64,000 bases of DNA from Arthrobacter sp. S39 (GTDB taxonomy: Bacteria; Actinomycetota; Actinomycetes; Actinomycetales; Micrococcaceae), in contig NZ_SIHX01000007.1 of assembly GCF_004320525.1 (NCBI RefSeq), positions 62,001-126,000 of the forward strand, given 5' to 3'. Below the pieces are notes generated by a model, which was not told where the DNA came from, did not search any database, and saw nothing but the letters and a program-made list of their open reading frames with translations. Below, piece by piece: positions 8,892 to 17,299 of this stretch. The translations under genes were made by a program, and so were the position numbers. Within the stretch, counting starts at the first letter, position 1. Every line of letters starts with the position of its first letter.

Positions 8892-9734
8892 TTAGGAGTC
8901 GTGGGACAGTGCCGCGGAGAGCGCGCGGTTCGTGTCGATCTGCTGCTGGACGGCGGCTTGCTTTTGCTCGATGGCGGCCATGGCGTCGGCGCCCGCGATG
9001 AAGCGTGCGGGCAGGCTGCCGCCGTCGGAGAGCGCGACCAGCGCATCGGCCAGTTTTGCCGGGTCGCCGCCCTGCTGTCCGTTCATGGTCTTCCAGAACG
9101 CGATGGTGGAAGCTGTTTCCTCGTTGTAGTCCTCGATCTGCACTTCCGGCCAGATCGTCGATGATCCTTCGACCAGCAGCTCGGTGCGGAAGAAGCCGGG
9201 CTGGACGGCCATCGTTTCAATGCCGAACGGCGCCACCTCCAGACTCAGCGACTCCATCCAGCCTTCGAGGGCGAACTTCGACGCGGCGTAGGCCGATGAG
9301 AACGAAGCGCCGACGAAGCCCGCCGTCGAAGTCACCGTGATGATCTGGCCCGAGCGTTGGCCGCGCATCACAGGGAGGACGGCGCGGGTCACACTCAGGG
9401 GCCCGAAGAAGTTCGTCTCCATCTGTGCCCGGACCTGCTCAGGGCTGAGGGTCTCAAAGAAGCCGGCGTAGAAGTTCCCGGCGTTGTTGACCAGTACGTC
9501 GATACGGCCGAAGCGGTCCACCGCAGCCTTGACGGCCGCTTCCGCCGCGGCTGGATCGGTGACGTCCAGCGCGAGCGTGAGCAGGTCCTCATGGGCTCCA
9601 ACCGCTGAGGCGACGCGGGACGCGTCGCGGCCGGTGGCGACGACCGAATGGCCTGCGGCGAGAGCGGACCGGGCGATGTCGATGCCCATCCCGCGGCTTG
9701 CTCCGGTGATGAACCAAACGTTCTTTTCTGCCAT
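8892..9734 (-). CDS. Short-chain dehydrogenase/reductase (SDR)
   Basis: This 280-residue classical SDR has the cofactor loop TGASRGMGIDIAR (residues 9-21), the LVNNAG motif, and the catalytic Ser, Tyr and Lys in ITVTSTAGFVGASFSSAYAA and SKFALEG. I place the start at ATG 9734 (MAEKNVWFITG) because AAGGACTTCC precedes it; an upstream in-frame start would add 12 residues before the Rossmann strand. It is the first gene of the leftward redox trio, 10 bases before the flavin reductase. Substrate unknown. Confidence 0.93.
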   Translation of the reverse strand: MAEKNVWFITGASRGMGIDIARSALAAGHSVVATGRDASRVASAVGAHEDLLTLALDVTDPAAAEAAVKAAVDRFGRIDVLVNNAGNFYAGFFETLSPEQVRAQMETNFFGPLSVTRAVLPVMRGQRSGQIITVTSTAGFVGASFSSAYAASKFALEGWMESLSLEVAPFGIETMAVQPGFFRTELLVEGSSTIWPEVQIEDYNEETASTIAFWKTMNGQQGGDPAKLADALVALSDGGSLPARFIAGADAMAAIEQKQAAVQQQIDTNRALSAALSHDS

Positions 9735-9890
9735 GATTGGAAGTCCTTCTGCTCTGCGGATCCGGCCCATTGCCTATCCATTGACGTGATAGATCCAGTA
9801 AAGGAGAACCCGCGAGCCGGAGGCAGACCCGCTCTATAGGGTTAATAAGCGGGACCCCCTCAGGGTTGGTGCCTGACGTAGATTTGGAGC

Positions 9891-10766
9891 ATGACCACCG
9901 CCGCCAACATCCGCGAGTTCCTCATTACGCGCAGATCGCGGCTGACCCCTGCAGAGGCCGGACTGCCCGACTTCGGAGGCCGTCGCCGGGTGCCAGGGCT
10001 TCGCCGCGAAGAGGTGGCCCTGCTCGCGGGAATGAGCGTTGAGTACTACGTGCGCCTGGAACGGGGCAACGCGTCAGGAATCTCGGACGCCATCCTCGAC
10101 GGAATCAGCCGCGCGCTCAAGCTCGACGACGCCGAGCACGCCCACTTGTACGACCTGGTCCGGGCCGCAAACCGGGGCACGAGGACACCGCAACGAAAGC
10201 CCGCTTCCCGCACCCAGCAGATCCGTCCCGGCACCCGGCAGATCCTGGACGCCATGCCGTTTCCAGCGATCGTACAGAACGGGAGAATGGACGTCGTTGC
10301 TACCAACACGCTCGGGCGTGCGCTCTTCTCTGAGATGTTCGTGGAGCCTCATGAGCCCGTGAACTTCGCCCGTTTCCTCTTCCTCGATCCCCGGGGCATG
10401 GTTGCCTACCGCGAATGGAACGACTCGGCCGAGCAAATTGTCGCTCTGCTCCGCGCCGAATCAGGGCGCGCGCCCTCCGATCGTGTCCTCCGCAGCCTCA
10501 TCGACGAGCTCTCAAACGGCAGCAGCGAGTTCGCGGCCCTTTGGGAAGCCCACGACGTGCGGATACACCTTGCAGGCAAGAAACTCTTCCACCACCCGGA
10601 CGTGGGCGACCTCGATCTCAGTTACGAAGCCATGCAGCTCATGACCGATCCGGGGCTCCAATTCGTTGGCTTCACAGCCGAACCGGGATCCTCCACTGAC
10701 CACGCTCTCCGCCTGCTCGGAAGTCTCGCGGCACTCCACCCCGAGGAAATCAGGCTCGAAAGGTAG
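9891..10766 (+). CDS. Helix-turn-helix regulator with MmyB-type ligand domain
   Basis: This 291-residue regulator has an N-terminal XRE-type helix-turn-helix (residues 5-90, including PGLRREEVALLAGMSVEYYV and RLERGN). A C-terminal MmyB-like PAS-related domain follows (AIVQNGRMDVVATNTLGRAL, FLDPRG, and the conserved HHPDVGDLDLSYEAM). The family binds fatty acyl or other small hydrophobic ligands in the cases studied. It is divergently transcribed from the SDR/OYE/AKR trio, which is the usual arrangement of these regulators with their targets. The start is ATG 9891 with TTTGGAG just upstream. The 156-base shared gap contains a candidate -35 TTGACG at about 9781. Confidence 0.93.
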   Translation: MTTAANIREFLITRRSRLTPAEAGLPDFGGRRRVPGLRREEVALLAGMSVEYYVRLERGNASGISDAILDGISRALKLDDAEHAHLYDLVRAANRGTRTPQRKPASRTQQIRPGTRQILDAMPFPAIVQNGRMDVVATNTLGRALFSEMFVEPHEPVNFARFLFLDPRGMVAYREWNDSAEQIVALLRAESGRAPSDRVLRSLIDELSNGSSEFAALWEAHDVRIHLAGKKLFHHPDVGDLDLSYEAMQLMTDPGLQFVGFTAEPGSSTDHALRLLGSLAALHPEEIRLER

Positions 10767-10814
10767 GAAAGCGTCCACTAGAAGGGCGCCCCCTACACCG
10801 CCAGGCCTTCGGTA

Positions 10815-10860
10815 TTGCCGTACATGTCGATTATCGATACTATTTGACTGATAATCGACA
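10815..10860 (+). promoter_or_regulatory. Promoter embedded in a perfect inverted-repeat operator
   Basis: The arms TGTCGATTATC (10825-10835) and GATAATCGACA (10850-10860) are perfect inverted repeats separated by 14 bases. A candidate -35 TTGCCG (10815-10820) and -10 TACTAT (10838-10843) are 17 bases apart, so the -10 lies between the two arms. Repressor bound here would block the promoter. The HTH protein encoded two genes downstream (11366-11626) is the likely binder, giving autoregulation; this is inference. Confidence 0.7.
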
Positions 10861-10874
10861 CCCAAGGAGACCTC

Positions 10875-11366
10875 ATGGGAAAGCTCACCATCCTCGCGCT
10901 GCGCATTGTGATTGCGATGGTGCTTGCCGGCTCGCTGTTTGTGCAGGTGCGGATGGTCCCGCTCGTCTCCGCCGACCTCGTTGAGGCGGGCGCGCCCGAC
11001 GGCCCGCGGATTGCCCTGCTGGCCATCATCGTCCTCGGAATCGTGTGCGCCCAGGCCACTGCCGTGTGCGTGTGGCGCCTGCTCACGATGGTGCGCCGCG
11101 GTACGGTCTTCTCCCACGGAGCCTTTCGGTACGTGGACATCATCGTCGGCGCGATCGGCTTTGCATCGCTGCTGATGTTCGGGATCGCAGTTATCCTGGC
11201 GCCCGGCGAAACGGCGCCCGGAGTTGTGCTTCTGATCTGCGGAGCGTCCCTCATGATCGCCGGCGTTGCCCTGGTGGTCCTGGTGATGCGCACGCTGCTG
11301 GCCCAAGCCGTGGCCCGCGACGCCGAGGCGAAGGACCTGCGCAGCGAACTTGACGAGGTGATCTGA
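10875..11366 (+). CDS. DUF2975 membrane protein
   Basis: This 163-residue integral membrane protein has about four membrane spans (residues 5-28, 45-68, 90-112 and 120-145). It matches the DUF2975 family, whose function is unknown. It is encoded with a small YozG-like HTH protein in many bacteria, and here the two genes overlap by the start/stop ATGA, which argues for coupled expression. AAGGAGA lies immediately upstream of the ATG. The pair probably forms an autoregulated membrane module. Confidence 0.9.
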   Translation: MGKLTILALRIVIAMVLAGSLFVQVRMVPLVSADLVEAGAPDGPRIALLAIIVLGIVCAQATAVCVWRLLTMVRRGTVFSHGAFRYVDIIVGAIGFASLLMFGIAVILAPGETAPGVVLLICGASLMIAGVALVVLVMRTLLAQAVARDAEAKDLRSELDEVI

Positions 11367-11626
11367 TGCCCATCGTCGTCGATATCGATGTGATGCTGGC
11401 CAAGCGGAAGATGCCCGTCGGCACCCTCGCCGAACGGGTGGGGATCACACCCGCCAACCTCGCGGTCCTCAAGAACGGCCGGGCTAAGGCGGTGCGCTTC
11501 ACTACGCTCCAGGCATTGTGCGAGGTGCTGGAATGCCAGCCCGGCGACCTGCTCCGCTGGGAGCCGGAGGATCCCGCCTCTCTGGGCGCGGACGACGGCG
11601 GGCGGCCGCTTTCCGAGTTCAGCTAG
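11366..11626 (+). CDS. Small YozG-like helix-turn-helix regulator
   Basis: This 86-residue Cro/C1-type DNA-binding protein contains IDVMLAKRKMPVGTLAERVG, ITPANLAVLKNGRAKAVRF and LEVLECQPGDLLRWEP, the typical YozG-like sequence. It overlaps the end of the DUF2975 gene by 4 bases. It is the natural candidate to bind the inverted repeat TGTCGATTATC upstream of the pair. There is nothing outside the HTH domain except a short acidic tail. Confidence 0.92.
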   Translation: MPIVVDIDVMLAKRKMPVGTLAERVGITPANLAVLKNGRAKAVRFTTLQALCEVLECQPGDLLRWEPEDPASLGADDGGRPLSEFS

Positions 11627-11654
11627 CCGGGGTGCCGCGCGGGATAATGGACTT

Positions 11655-11972
11655 ATGACGGACCAGGACCACGAACTGTGGGATGAGTTCGACCGGCTCA
11701 AGCCCGCCGGCCGCGACCGCGTGGAGGGATACCCCGGCGGAGAACCTGTGGGCTTTGGCTTCCGCACGGGCGTGCGCAGCGCCCGGGTGGCCCTTGGTTT
11801 CGCCGTGTACGCGCTGGTCCTCGGAACTGTACTGGTTGCGCTGGGAGTCATCTACTTCATCAGCGAAAGCCAGTGGCTGATGCTCGGACTGATGGCCCTG
11901 ATCGAGGCCGCGTTTATCTTTGCCTTCCTGAGGCTGGTCCGCCAGGCCCGCAACCGGCGCTCCCTCCAGTAG
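11655..11972 (+). CDS. Small two-span membrane protein, unknown
   Basis: This 105-residue protein has a soluble N-terminal 45 residues (MTDQDHELWDEFDRLKP) and two membrane spans (around residues 49-70 and 74-95), then a basic tail RQARNRRSLQ. I do not recognise a family. It stands alone, 28 bases after the HTH gene and convergent with the GNAT gene. The ATG at 11655 lacks a strong ribosome binding site. The preceding TATAAT-like ggataatgg (about 11641-11649) would place a transcript start near the ATG, so the mRNA may be leaderless. Confidence 0.7.
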   Translation: MTDQDHELWDEFDRLKPAGRDRVEGYPGGEPVGFGFRTGVRSARVALGFAVYALVLGTVLVALGVIYFISESQWLMLGLMALIEAAFIFAFLRLVRQARNRRSLQ

Positions 11973-11995
11973 CCGGATAGCTCCTGTCCGGAGCC

Positions 11996-12490
11996 TTAAG
12001 ATGACCGGACCATCCTGAATTCCGGCAGGCTTTCCCACTCGGGCGGAAGCTGCCCGCGTCCGCCGTCGGGCCGGAAGCCGTGCTTGACGTAGAAGGCCAG
12101 CGCCCGGGGATTGTCCTCAACCACCCAGAGGTAGGCCGGGGACTCCCCGATCGCGGCACGCAGCAGGGCTGAGCCCACCCCGGAGCCGTAGGTCCGCCTC
12201 AGCGTGTAAATCGAATACAGCTCCAGCTCTTCGGGACCGTCCTCGTCACGGCCCGGACCGGCGTCGGCCAATCCCACCACCTCGCCGCCGGCGTCCAGGG
12301 CGATGATCCGAGGGTCAGGCACGTCCAGGTGGGGCCGGCGCCGTTCCACGCGTTCGGGGATACTGGCCCGGCGGGCACGGAAGAACTCCGGGGACAGCAG
12401 GTGCGGGTAGCACTCCTCGTGCGCCAGGGTGTGCATGCGCACCACGGCCTCGGCGTCGTCGGAAGTGGCCTGGCGGAGCTGGAAATCCAT
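11996..12490 (-). CDS. GNAT-family N-acetyltransferase
   Basis: This 164-residue single-domain acetyltransferase shows MDFQLRQATSDDAEAVVRMH as the first strand and helix. The acetyl-CoA motif A is YTLRRTYGSGVGSALLRAAI (a variant of RxxGxG/A), and motif B is LWVVEDNPRALAFYVKHGF. The acceptor substrate cannot be predicted. It lies 9 bases downstream of the alpha/beta hydrolase gene on the same strand, so the two are probably co-transcribed. Confidence 0.92.
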   Translation of the reverse strand: MDFQLRQATSDDAEAVVRMHTLAHEECYPHLLSPEFFRARRASIPERVERRRPHLDVPDPRIIALDAGGEVVGLADAGPGRDEDGPEELELYSIYTLRRTYGSGVGSALLRAAIGESPAYLWVVEDNPRALAFYVKHGFRPDGGRGQLPPEWESLPEFRMVRSS

Positions 12491-12499
12491 GGCCCCAGC

Positions 12500-13372
12500 C
12501 TAACCAGCAGGTTGCTTGACCCAGCCGGCCTTGCGGAGCCAGCCGGTCAGGATGGGCAGGACCACGGAACTGTTCATGGCGCCGAGGTGGTCGAGCTTGG
12601 GAAGGACCTGCACATCCCAGCCTGCGGCGATGAGTTCCTCCTGGTGCTTGGACAGCGGCTCACCGACCCGCACCTGCACTCCTCCCCATTGCGGGCTGTA
12701 GTCGATCTGGTCGTCTGCCCCGGCGAATGCGAGCCGCGGCAGGCCACGCGGCACGGCGGCGGCCGAGTCGTCGAAGTCCTGGAGCGCTTCGTAGAGGGTG
12801 ACGAACTGGCGTGTTTGAGCTTCGGTGGTCTGGACGGCGGCGGAATCCCAGTCGCCCGGCTCGGCGTCGTCGACCGGGACCCAGGCCGGGTCCGGCTCCT
12901 GGCCGGAGATCGCATGCGCGGCGCGGGTAACCGCCAGCATGCTCCGGTACGGCCCGTCAAGGGGCGGAAAGCCGCCCATGGCCAGTACCCGGAGCCGGTC
13001 GGTACGAAGGGCAAGCTGGAGTCCGCTGAGCGCGAGCCAGGAGTAGCCGTAGTACCCGAAGACGTCGGCTCCGGCGGCGTCCGCGATGGCGAGCAGGTCA
13101 GCGGCGAGGTTGTCCGGAGTGAGGGTCTCCGCGGCGGGGTGTGCCATCCGGTGGCCTTCATAGTCAGCCGTGATGACCCGGTTGGAACCGGACAGTCCAC
13201 GGGCCAAAGCGGGCCCCAGATCAGGGTCCCCGCCCCACTTCCGCATGGTCTCGGCGTCGGCCGGCGCATACGGCTCCAGGCGGACGGGCAGAAGCAGGGC
13301 CGGCCCTTCGCCGTGGATGGTGACGGGGATAGTCGACCCGTCATGAAGGACAGCATCAGGAGATTCAGCCAT
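12500..13372 (-). CDS. Alpha/beta hydrolase
   Basis: This 290-residue hydrolase-fold protein has the nucleophile elbow VFGYYGYSWLALSG, with Ser in a G-x-S-x-L context; the usual small residue after the Ser is replaced by Leu. A late LPKLDHLGAMN provides the expected His, and FAGADDQIDY the acid segment. The early residues HGEGPALLLPVRLEPY carry the oxyanion region. No lid domain, signal peptide or substrate clue is present. It starts at ATG 13372 and is followed by the GNAT gene. Confidence 0.85.
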   Translation of the reverse strand: MAESPDAVLHDGSTIPVTIHGEGPALLLPVRLEPYAPADAETMRKWGGDPDLGPALARGLSGSNRVITADYEGHRMAHPAAETLTPDNLAADLLAIADAAGADVFGYYGYSWLALSGLQLALRTDRLRVLAMGGFPPLDGPYRSMLAVTRAAHAISGQEPDPAWVPVDDAEPGDWDSAAVQTTEAQTRQFVTLYEALQDFDDSAAAVPRGLPRLAFAGADDQIDYSPQWGGVQVRVGEPLSKHQEELIAAGWDVQVLPKLDHLGAMNSSVVLPILTGWLRKAGWVKQPAG

Positions 13373-13396
13373 GGTGACCCCTCACTCTTCAGGCGG

Positions 13397-13888
13397 CTAG
13401 CCGGTGGGCTTCTTTCGGCGTTTCGTTCCGCGCACCAGCTTCTTGACGGCAAAGATGATTGGAATTCCCCAAACGATGAAAGTCACGATACCGCCCGCTC
13501 CCGTAAGAAAGTCGCCGTCGCCCTCAAATCCGAGCACCGTCGCACCTTCCGGGTCGGATTCCCGGTACGCCACCGTGACCTCCGCGCCGACCACAGGATG
13601 CTGCTCATGATCCACCGGGACCTCGATCGAGTGGAAGCGTCCGTCGGCGGACTGAAACTCCACGTCGATGTCGCGTTTGGACGCTTGCTGCACATCATTG
13701 AAATCGACGATCGTTCCCGTCGCGCGTGCACCGGTCCGCACCAGCTCCGCGTCTGCGTTGCTCAGGTGAGTACCAATACCGATCATCAGCGGGCCAAGGG
13801 CGAACAGCACCACCGCAATCGCGATATTCGCCAGCACTCTCCAGACACTTTTGGGCTTGCGGTTCACGGTGGCGTTAGGCGAGGTCAC
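13397..13888 (-). CDS. DUF3592-type membrane protein
   Basis: This 163-residue protein has two membrane spans (residues 18-40 and 130-150) flanking an extracytoplasmic beta-rich domain of about 90 residues (ARATGTIVDFNDV, VEFQSADGRFHSIEVPVDHE, VGAEVTVAYRESDPEGATVL). That order is the DUF3592 pattern. The C-terminus is strongly basic (KKLVRGTKRRKKPTG). Function unknown. It is on the same strand as the P-loop gene upstream, 24 bases apart. Confidence 0.82.
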   Translation of the reverse strand: MTSPNATVNRKPKSVWRVLANIAIAVVLFALGPLMIGIGTHLSNADAELVRTGARATGTIVDFNDVQQASKRDIDVEFQSADGRFHSIEVPVDHEQHPVVGAEVTVAYRESDPEGATVLGFEGDGDFLTGAGGIVTFIVWGIPIIFAVKKLVRGTKRRKKPTG

Positions 13889-13912
13889 GCACCCATTCTG
13901 CCGCAGCGCCGG

Positions 13913-14488
13913 TCAGGCGGTGACCGTGACCGCGGGAACCAGGGACCGGCGGAGCCACTTCTCCACCTCACGCTGCGAACGCAGCCGGACGACGACGATG
14001 TGCGGGTATTCGTTGACGACGTGCGGCATCAGCCCGGTGTACTTCCGCCGCGTCCGGATGGCCCAGCGGACAATGTGGTCACGGTCGGTGAAGAACGTCC
14101 GCAGCGGCGCCTCCAGGTTGCCGTTCCACAGCTCCTCGCGGCGCAAACGACGGCGGACGGTCCGGTTCACGACGCGCGGCAGGGTCACGCGCAAGAAGGG
14201 AAAGTCGAGCCAGACGAGGAGGTCAGCACGCTCCGCCAGCAAGGGCCGCGCGGCATCGTACTGCCACTCCGTGGTCCAGGCGTCGGCGCTGATGAACGAG
14301 CGCAGATCGGCGAGGAACTCCGCCCGCGGCGACCAGCCCGGGCCATGGAAGATGGCGTCAATCTCCAGGTGAGGGCCGCCGGTGATCTCCGCGATCCGCC
14401 GAGCCAGTGTCGTTTTGCCGGCACCAGACACCCCGGCCACCAGGACGCGCTTCGGCCGGCGCGGAAGCGGCTGGTCGTGGGAGTGCAT
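13913..14488 (-). CDS. P-loop kinase-like ATPase (FlaR/adenylate kinase-related)
   Basis: This 191-residue nucleotide-binding protein has Walker A VLVAGVSGAGKTTLARRIAE (residues 15-34) and a following ISADAWTTEWQYD region typical of the DNA topology modulation protein FlaR/adenylate kinase-like family. DLLVWLDFPFLRVTLPRVVN provides the Walker B-like strand. It ends with a basic region. It is a likely small-molecule or nucleotide kinase of unknown specificity. It is divergent from the DinB gene across 73 bases. Confidence 0.85.
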   Translation of the reverse strand: MHSHDQPLPRRPKRVLVAGVSGAGKTTLARRIAEITGGPHLEIDAIFHGPGWSPRAEFLADLRSFISADAWTTEWQYDAARPLLAERADLLVWLDFPFLRVTLPRVVNRTVRRRLRREELWNGNLEAPLRTFFTDRDHIVRWAIRTRRKYTGLMPHVVNEYPHIVVVRLRSQREVEKWLRRSLVPAVTVTA

Positions 14489-14561
14489 AAGTTGACCCTA
14501 CTGGCAGGCGCTCTCTCTGCCACCCATAGCCTGCGTATGCACCCCTTGCTAGGCTCCGGGC

Positions 14562-15059
14562 ATGACTTCCCAGCCCCAGGCTTTCCCCGTCGACGTCACC
14601 CACCACCCAGCGCGCGCCCAGTTCGACGCGTTCCTGGACGAACACCGCACGGCGCTCAACGACTGCCTTATTGGGCTGACCGAGGAGCAGGCCCGCAGGC
14701 GGCTGGTCCCTTCACGCACCACGCTGCTGGGCCTGGTGAAGCATGCGACGTTCGTCGAAAAGGTCTGGTTCGACGAGGCCATCACCTGCCGGCCGCGCAG
14801 CGAGATCGGTATTCCGGCAACACCGGACGAGTCATTTATCCTCGACGATGGCGACACCATCGCCTCCGTCCAGCAGGCCCACCGCGAAGCCTGCGAAGCG
14901 TCCCGGCTCGCTGCCGCCTCCTTGGGGCTCGAGGATCTGCTCCACGGCAACCGGCGGGGCCCGCTGCCGCTGCGTTGGGTCTACCTGCACATGCTGCGGG
15001 AGCTGGCCCAACACTGCGGCCACGCTGACATTCTTCGTGAACAGATCCTCGAACAATAA
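14562..15059 (+). CDS. DinB/DUF664 family protein (mycothiol-transferase type)
   Basis: This 165-residue four-helix DinB-fold protein of the DUF664 branch contains ARAQFDAFLDEHRTALNDCL, LLGLVKHATFVEKVWFDEA and PLRWVYLHMLRELAQHCGHA. The spaced histidines (HAT in helix 2 and HMLRELAQHCGH in helix 4) are the metal ligands of the family. Actinobacterial relatives include mycothiol-dependent transferases. It is cytosolic and transcribed alone. The ATG at 14562 is close to an upstream -10-like TTGCTAGGCT. Confidence 0.88.
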   Translation: MTSQPQAFPVDVTHHPARAQFDAFLDEHRTALNDCLIGLTEEQARRRLVPSRTTLLGLVKHATFVEKVWFDEAITCRPRSEIGIPATPDESFILDDGDTIASVQQAHREACEASRLAAASLGLEDLLHGNRRGPLPLRWVYLHMLRELAQHCGHADILREQILEQ

Positions 15060-15064
15060 TCAGA

Positions 15065-15161
15065 TTTGGAATACCGGAATGTCTTACGGTCTGGAATGCG
15101 AGACCGAAACAGCAGCAAGTATCTGTACACAAGCGGACGGCTGGCCGCACTTTGGAATACC
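15065..15161 (+). promoter_or_regulatory. Direct repeats TTTGGAATACC upstream of amidohydrolase
   Basis: TTTGGAATACC occurs at 15065-15075 and again at 15151-15161, 86 bases apart, in the 160-base gap before the amidohydrolase gene. The second copy extends to TGGAATACCA, close to the TGGTATACCA type of site used by FCD-class GntR regulators. They may be operators for a regulator outside this window. No regulator gene lies nearby. Confidence 0.4.
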
Positions 15162-15219
15162 AAGTACCATATTTGTCAGCCGCTCACTCCCCCAGGCGGC
15201 CTTCCCCAAGGAGCCAACG

Positions 15220-16557
15220 ATGTGCCTTCATGACCACACTTCTGCCCCCGCGCTGCCGGCAAACCTTCCCCGCCGCGGCATCCTGGCAAGCGCCGCCGCC
15301 CTCGCCGGAATCTCCGTGGCCACCATCGCCGCCCAGATCGGCGGCGCCCCCGCAGCCCACGCAGCAGAACGTCCCTCCGGCCCCAACTACCACGGCAGCC
15401 CCCTCGCGCATCCGGCCCTGATCATCGAGGGCGGCACCATCGTGGACCCCAAGACGGGTGACGCCGTGGAGGACGGCGTACTGGTGCTCGACGGCGGCAA
15501 GGTGGCCGCCGTCGGAACCCGCGACGCCACGCGCAAGGCCGTCGCCGCCGTCGCCGGCCGTGCCCAAGTCCTGAACGCCACGGGCCGCTGGGTGCTCCCC
15601 GGCCTGATCGACGTGCACGTCCACGCCAACGCGTTCGCCGATGCCCGCGCCATCCTGCAGGGCGGCGCAACCAGCGTCCGCAGCGGCTCGAGCAGCTTCT
15701 ACCAGGACGTGGCCCTCGCCGCGCTTCCGGGCTGGGCGCCGGGCGTTGCCCCGCGCATGACCCCCGCTGGCCTGTTCATCTCCCCCGAACTCGGCGATTC
15801 GCTGCTGGCCGATCCCGACCTCGCGCCGCTCGCCACCCTCGCCGGTGGAGTCAAGGATCCCGCCGACCTGGCCTACCTGACCCGGATCAACCTCACGCGT
15901 GGAGCCGAGGTCATCAAGACCCGCGCCAACCCGCGGGCCGGCCTTCCGGAGCAGGATCCGCGCGAACTGGTCTACAACCAGGAGCAGCTCTCCGCCGTGG
16001 TCAAGGCAGCGAACGGTGCCGGCGTGCTGTGCCATGCCTACAGCGCGGAGGGCATCGACGGCGCCGTCCGGGCCGGAGTGCGCAGTATCGAGCACGGTGT
16101 CTTTGTCACCGAGGGCACCATCAACGAGATGGCCCGCCGCGGAACCTACTTCACGCCCACCATGGACGCGATCACGTCCATGGCCGGGTCCGCCAACCCG
16201 ATCCTCGCCGCGCGCGGGCAGGAGTACACGCCCATCCTGCAGGCCGCCGTCCGCGCCGCCCACGAGGCAGGCGTAACGATCGTGGCCGGCACCGACTCCT
16301 TCGGAACCGACGTCACCCCCATCGGCACGGAAGCGCGGCTGCTGGCCGAGGCAGGCCTGTCCCCGCTGGAGGCATTGCGGTCAGCCACCGTCCACGCCGC
16401 ACGGCTTCTGGGCCTGGGCGACGACGGCGGCCGGCTGGTGCGCGGCGGGTTCGCCGACGCGATCGTCGTGGATGCCGATCCGCTGGCCGACGCCGCGGCC
16501 TTGGAAAGGGTCAGCGTAGTGGTGGCCCAGGGAGCCGTGGTCCGCAACGGACTCTAG
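15220..16557 (+). CDS. Exported metal-dependent amidohydrolase
   Basis: This 445-residue amidohydrolase of the Xaa-Pro dipeptidase/imidazolonepropionase-like group has a Tat-type leader, with LPRRGILASAAALAGIS preceding an AHAAE cleavage region near residue 50. Metal ligands are visible as GLIDVHVHAN (HxH), GAEVIKTRAN (candidate carboxylated Lys), GVLCHAYSAEG and RSIEHGVF (His), and GTDSFGTD (Asp). I chose ATG 15220 because AAGGAG precedes it by 5 bases; a longer frame upstream overlaps the DinB gene and would bury the leader. Substrates are probably peptides or lactams. The last 4 bases overlap the convergent YesL gene. Confidence 0.9.
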   Translation: MCLHDHTSAPALPANLPRRGILASAAALAGISVATIAAQIGGAPAAHAAERPSGPNYHGSPLAHPALIIEGGTIVDPKTGDAVEDGVLVLDGGKVAAVGTRDATRKAVAAVAGRAQVLNATGRWVLPGLIDVHVHANAFADARAILQGGATSVRSGSSSFYQDVALAALPGWAPGVAPRMTPAGLFISPELGDSLLADPDLAPLATLAGGVKDPADLAYLTRINLTRGAEVIKTRANPRAGLPEQDPRELVYNQEQLSAVVKAANGAGVLCHAYSAEGIDGAVRAGVRSIEHGVFVTEGTINEMARRGTYFTPTMDAITSMAGSANPILAARGQEYTPILQAAVRAAHEAGVTIVAGTDSFGTDVTPIGTEARLLAEAGLSPLEALRSATVHAARLLGLGDDGGRLVRGGFADAIVVDADPLADAAALERVSVVVAQGAVVRNGL

Positions 16558-17291
16558 GTTCCCGAAGGCTCGGGCGCTGCTGAATCCTGCACCGTGAACT
16601 TCGCCTCAATGAACTTCAGCAGCGGCCGCGAGTTCAGGCAGATCAGGTACATCAACGGACCTGCGATGACGATCAGCAGGCCCGCGGTGGTGGCCGTAAG
16701 CAGGAACGCGGTGATGAACAGGATCCCGGCGTTGCCCAGCGAGACCCGTTTCTGCGCCCCGAGGCAGTACAGCGAGAGACGGTAGAGGTCCCGGGTCCGG
16801 AACGTGAACCGGGACAGCAGCAGCATCGCAGTCACGCCCGCGGTCGCCACCAGGAGCCCCAGCCCCAGCAGCCCCACCCTGGCGGCTGACTGGGCTGGGT
16901 TCCCGGCGTCGAACGTTCCGGGCAGCAACAATAGATTGACCACGACGGCGGCCAGCACCGCGAGGTACGGCAGCCAGACCGCGAGCGCCTGGCCGAAGTT
17001 CATCCGGTAGCCGCGGACGAAGTCGCGGAACACCCCGGTGTCCTCGCCCGCCAGCAGCCGGTTGAACGCGTACGCCGCGGCCGCCAGGGACGGACCCACC
17101 GGCACAAACACAACCAAGACAACGACCGTGGCCAGCAGGGCGGACCCGGCGGTCAATACAACGAGCAGGGGCGCCAGCACCAGCAGGATGTTGGCAAGCA
17201 CCAGCAGCACGTCGGCCAGCATGACCCCGTAGACCACTCCGGCCGCCCTGAACAGCGGTCCGGAGCCGTACTCCGCCTTCTTCTGTGCCAC
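16554..17291 (-). CDS. YesL-family membrane protein (DUF624)
   Basis: This 245-residue integral membrane protein has about five to six spans and the YesL signature near the N-terminus (GPLFRAAGVVYGVMLADVLL) and DFVRGYRMNFGQALAVWLPY. YesL-type proteins are encoded in Gram-positive operons with LplA/B/C-type ABC transporters for pectic or other plant polysaccharide fragments, exactly as here. Their role is unknown but is presumed to be in uptake or transporter assembly. It is the last gene of the leftward GH42 operon, 8 bases after the binding-protein gene. Confidence 0.9.
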   Translation of the reverse strand: MAQKKAEYGSGPLFRAAGVVYGVMLADVLLVLANILLVLAPLLVVLTAGSALLATVVVLVVFVPVGPSLAAAAYAFNRLLAGEDTGVFRDFVRGYRMNFGQALAVWLPYLAVLAAVVVNLLLLPGTFDAGNPAQSAARVGLLGLGLLVATAGVTAMLLLSRFTFRTRDLYRLSLYCLGAQKRVSLGNAGILFITAFLLTATTAGLLIVIAGPLMYLICLNSRPLLKFIEAKFTVQDSAAPEPSGT

Positions 17292-17299
17292 GAACTGCC

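Noticed and set aside
12329..15028. 899-codon plus-strand open frame
   Set aside because: It crosses four well-supported genes on the minus strand and shows no domain; it is a GC-driven shadow frame.
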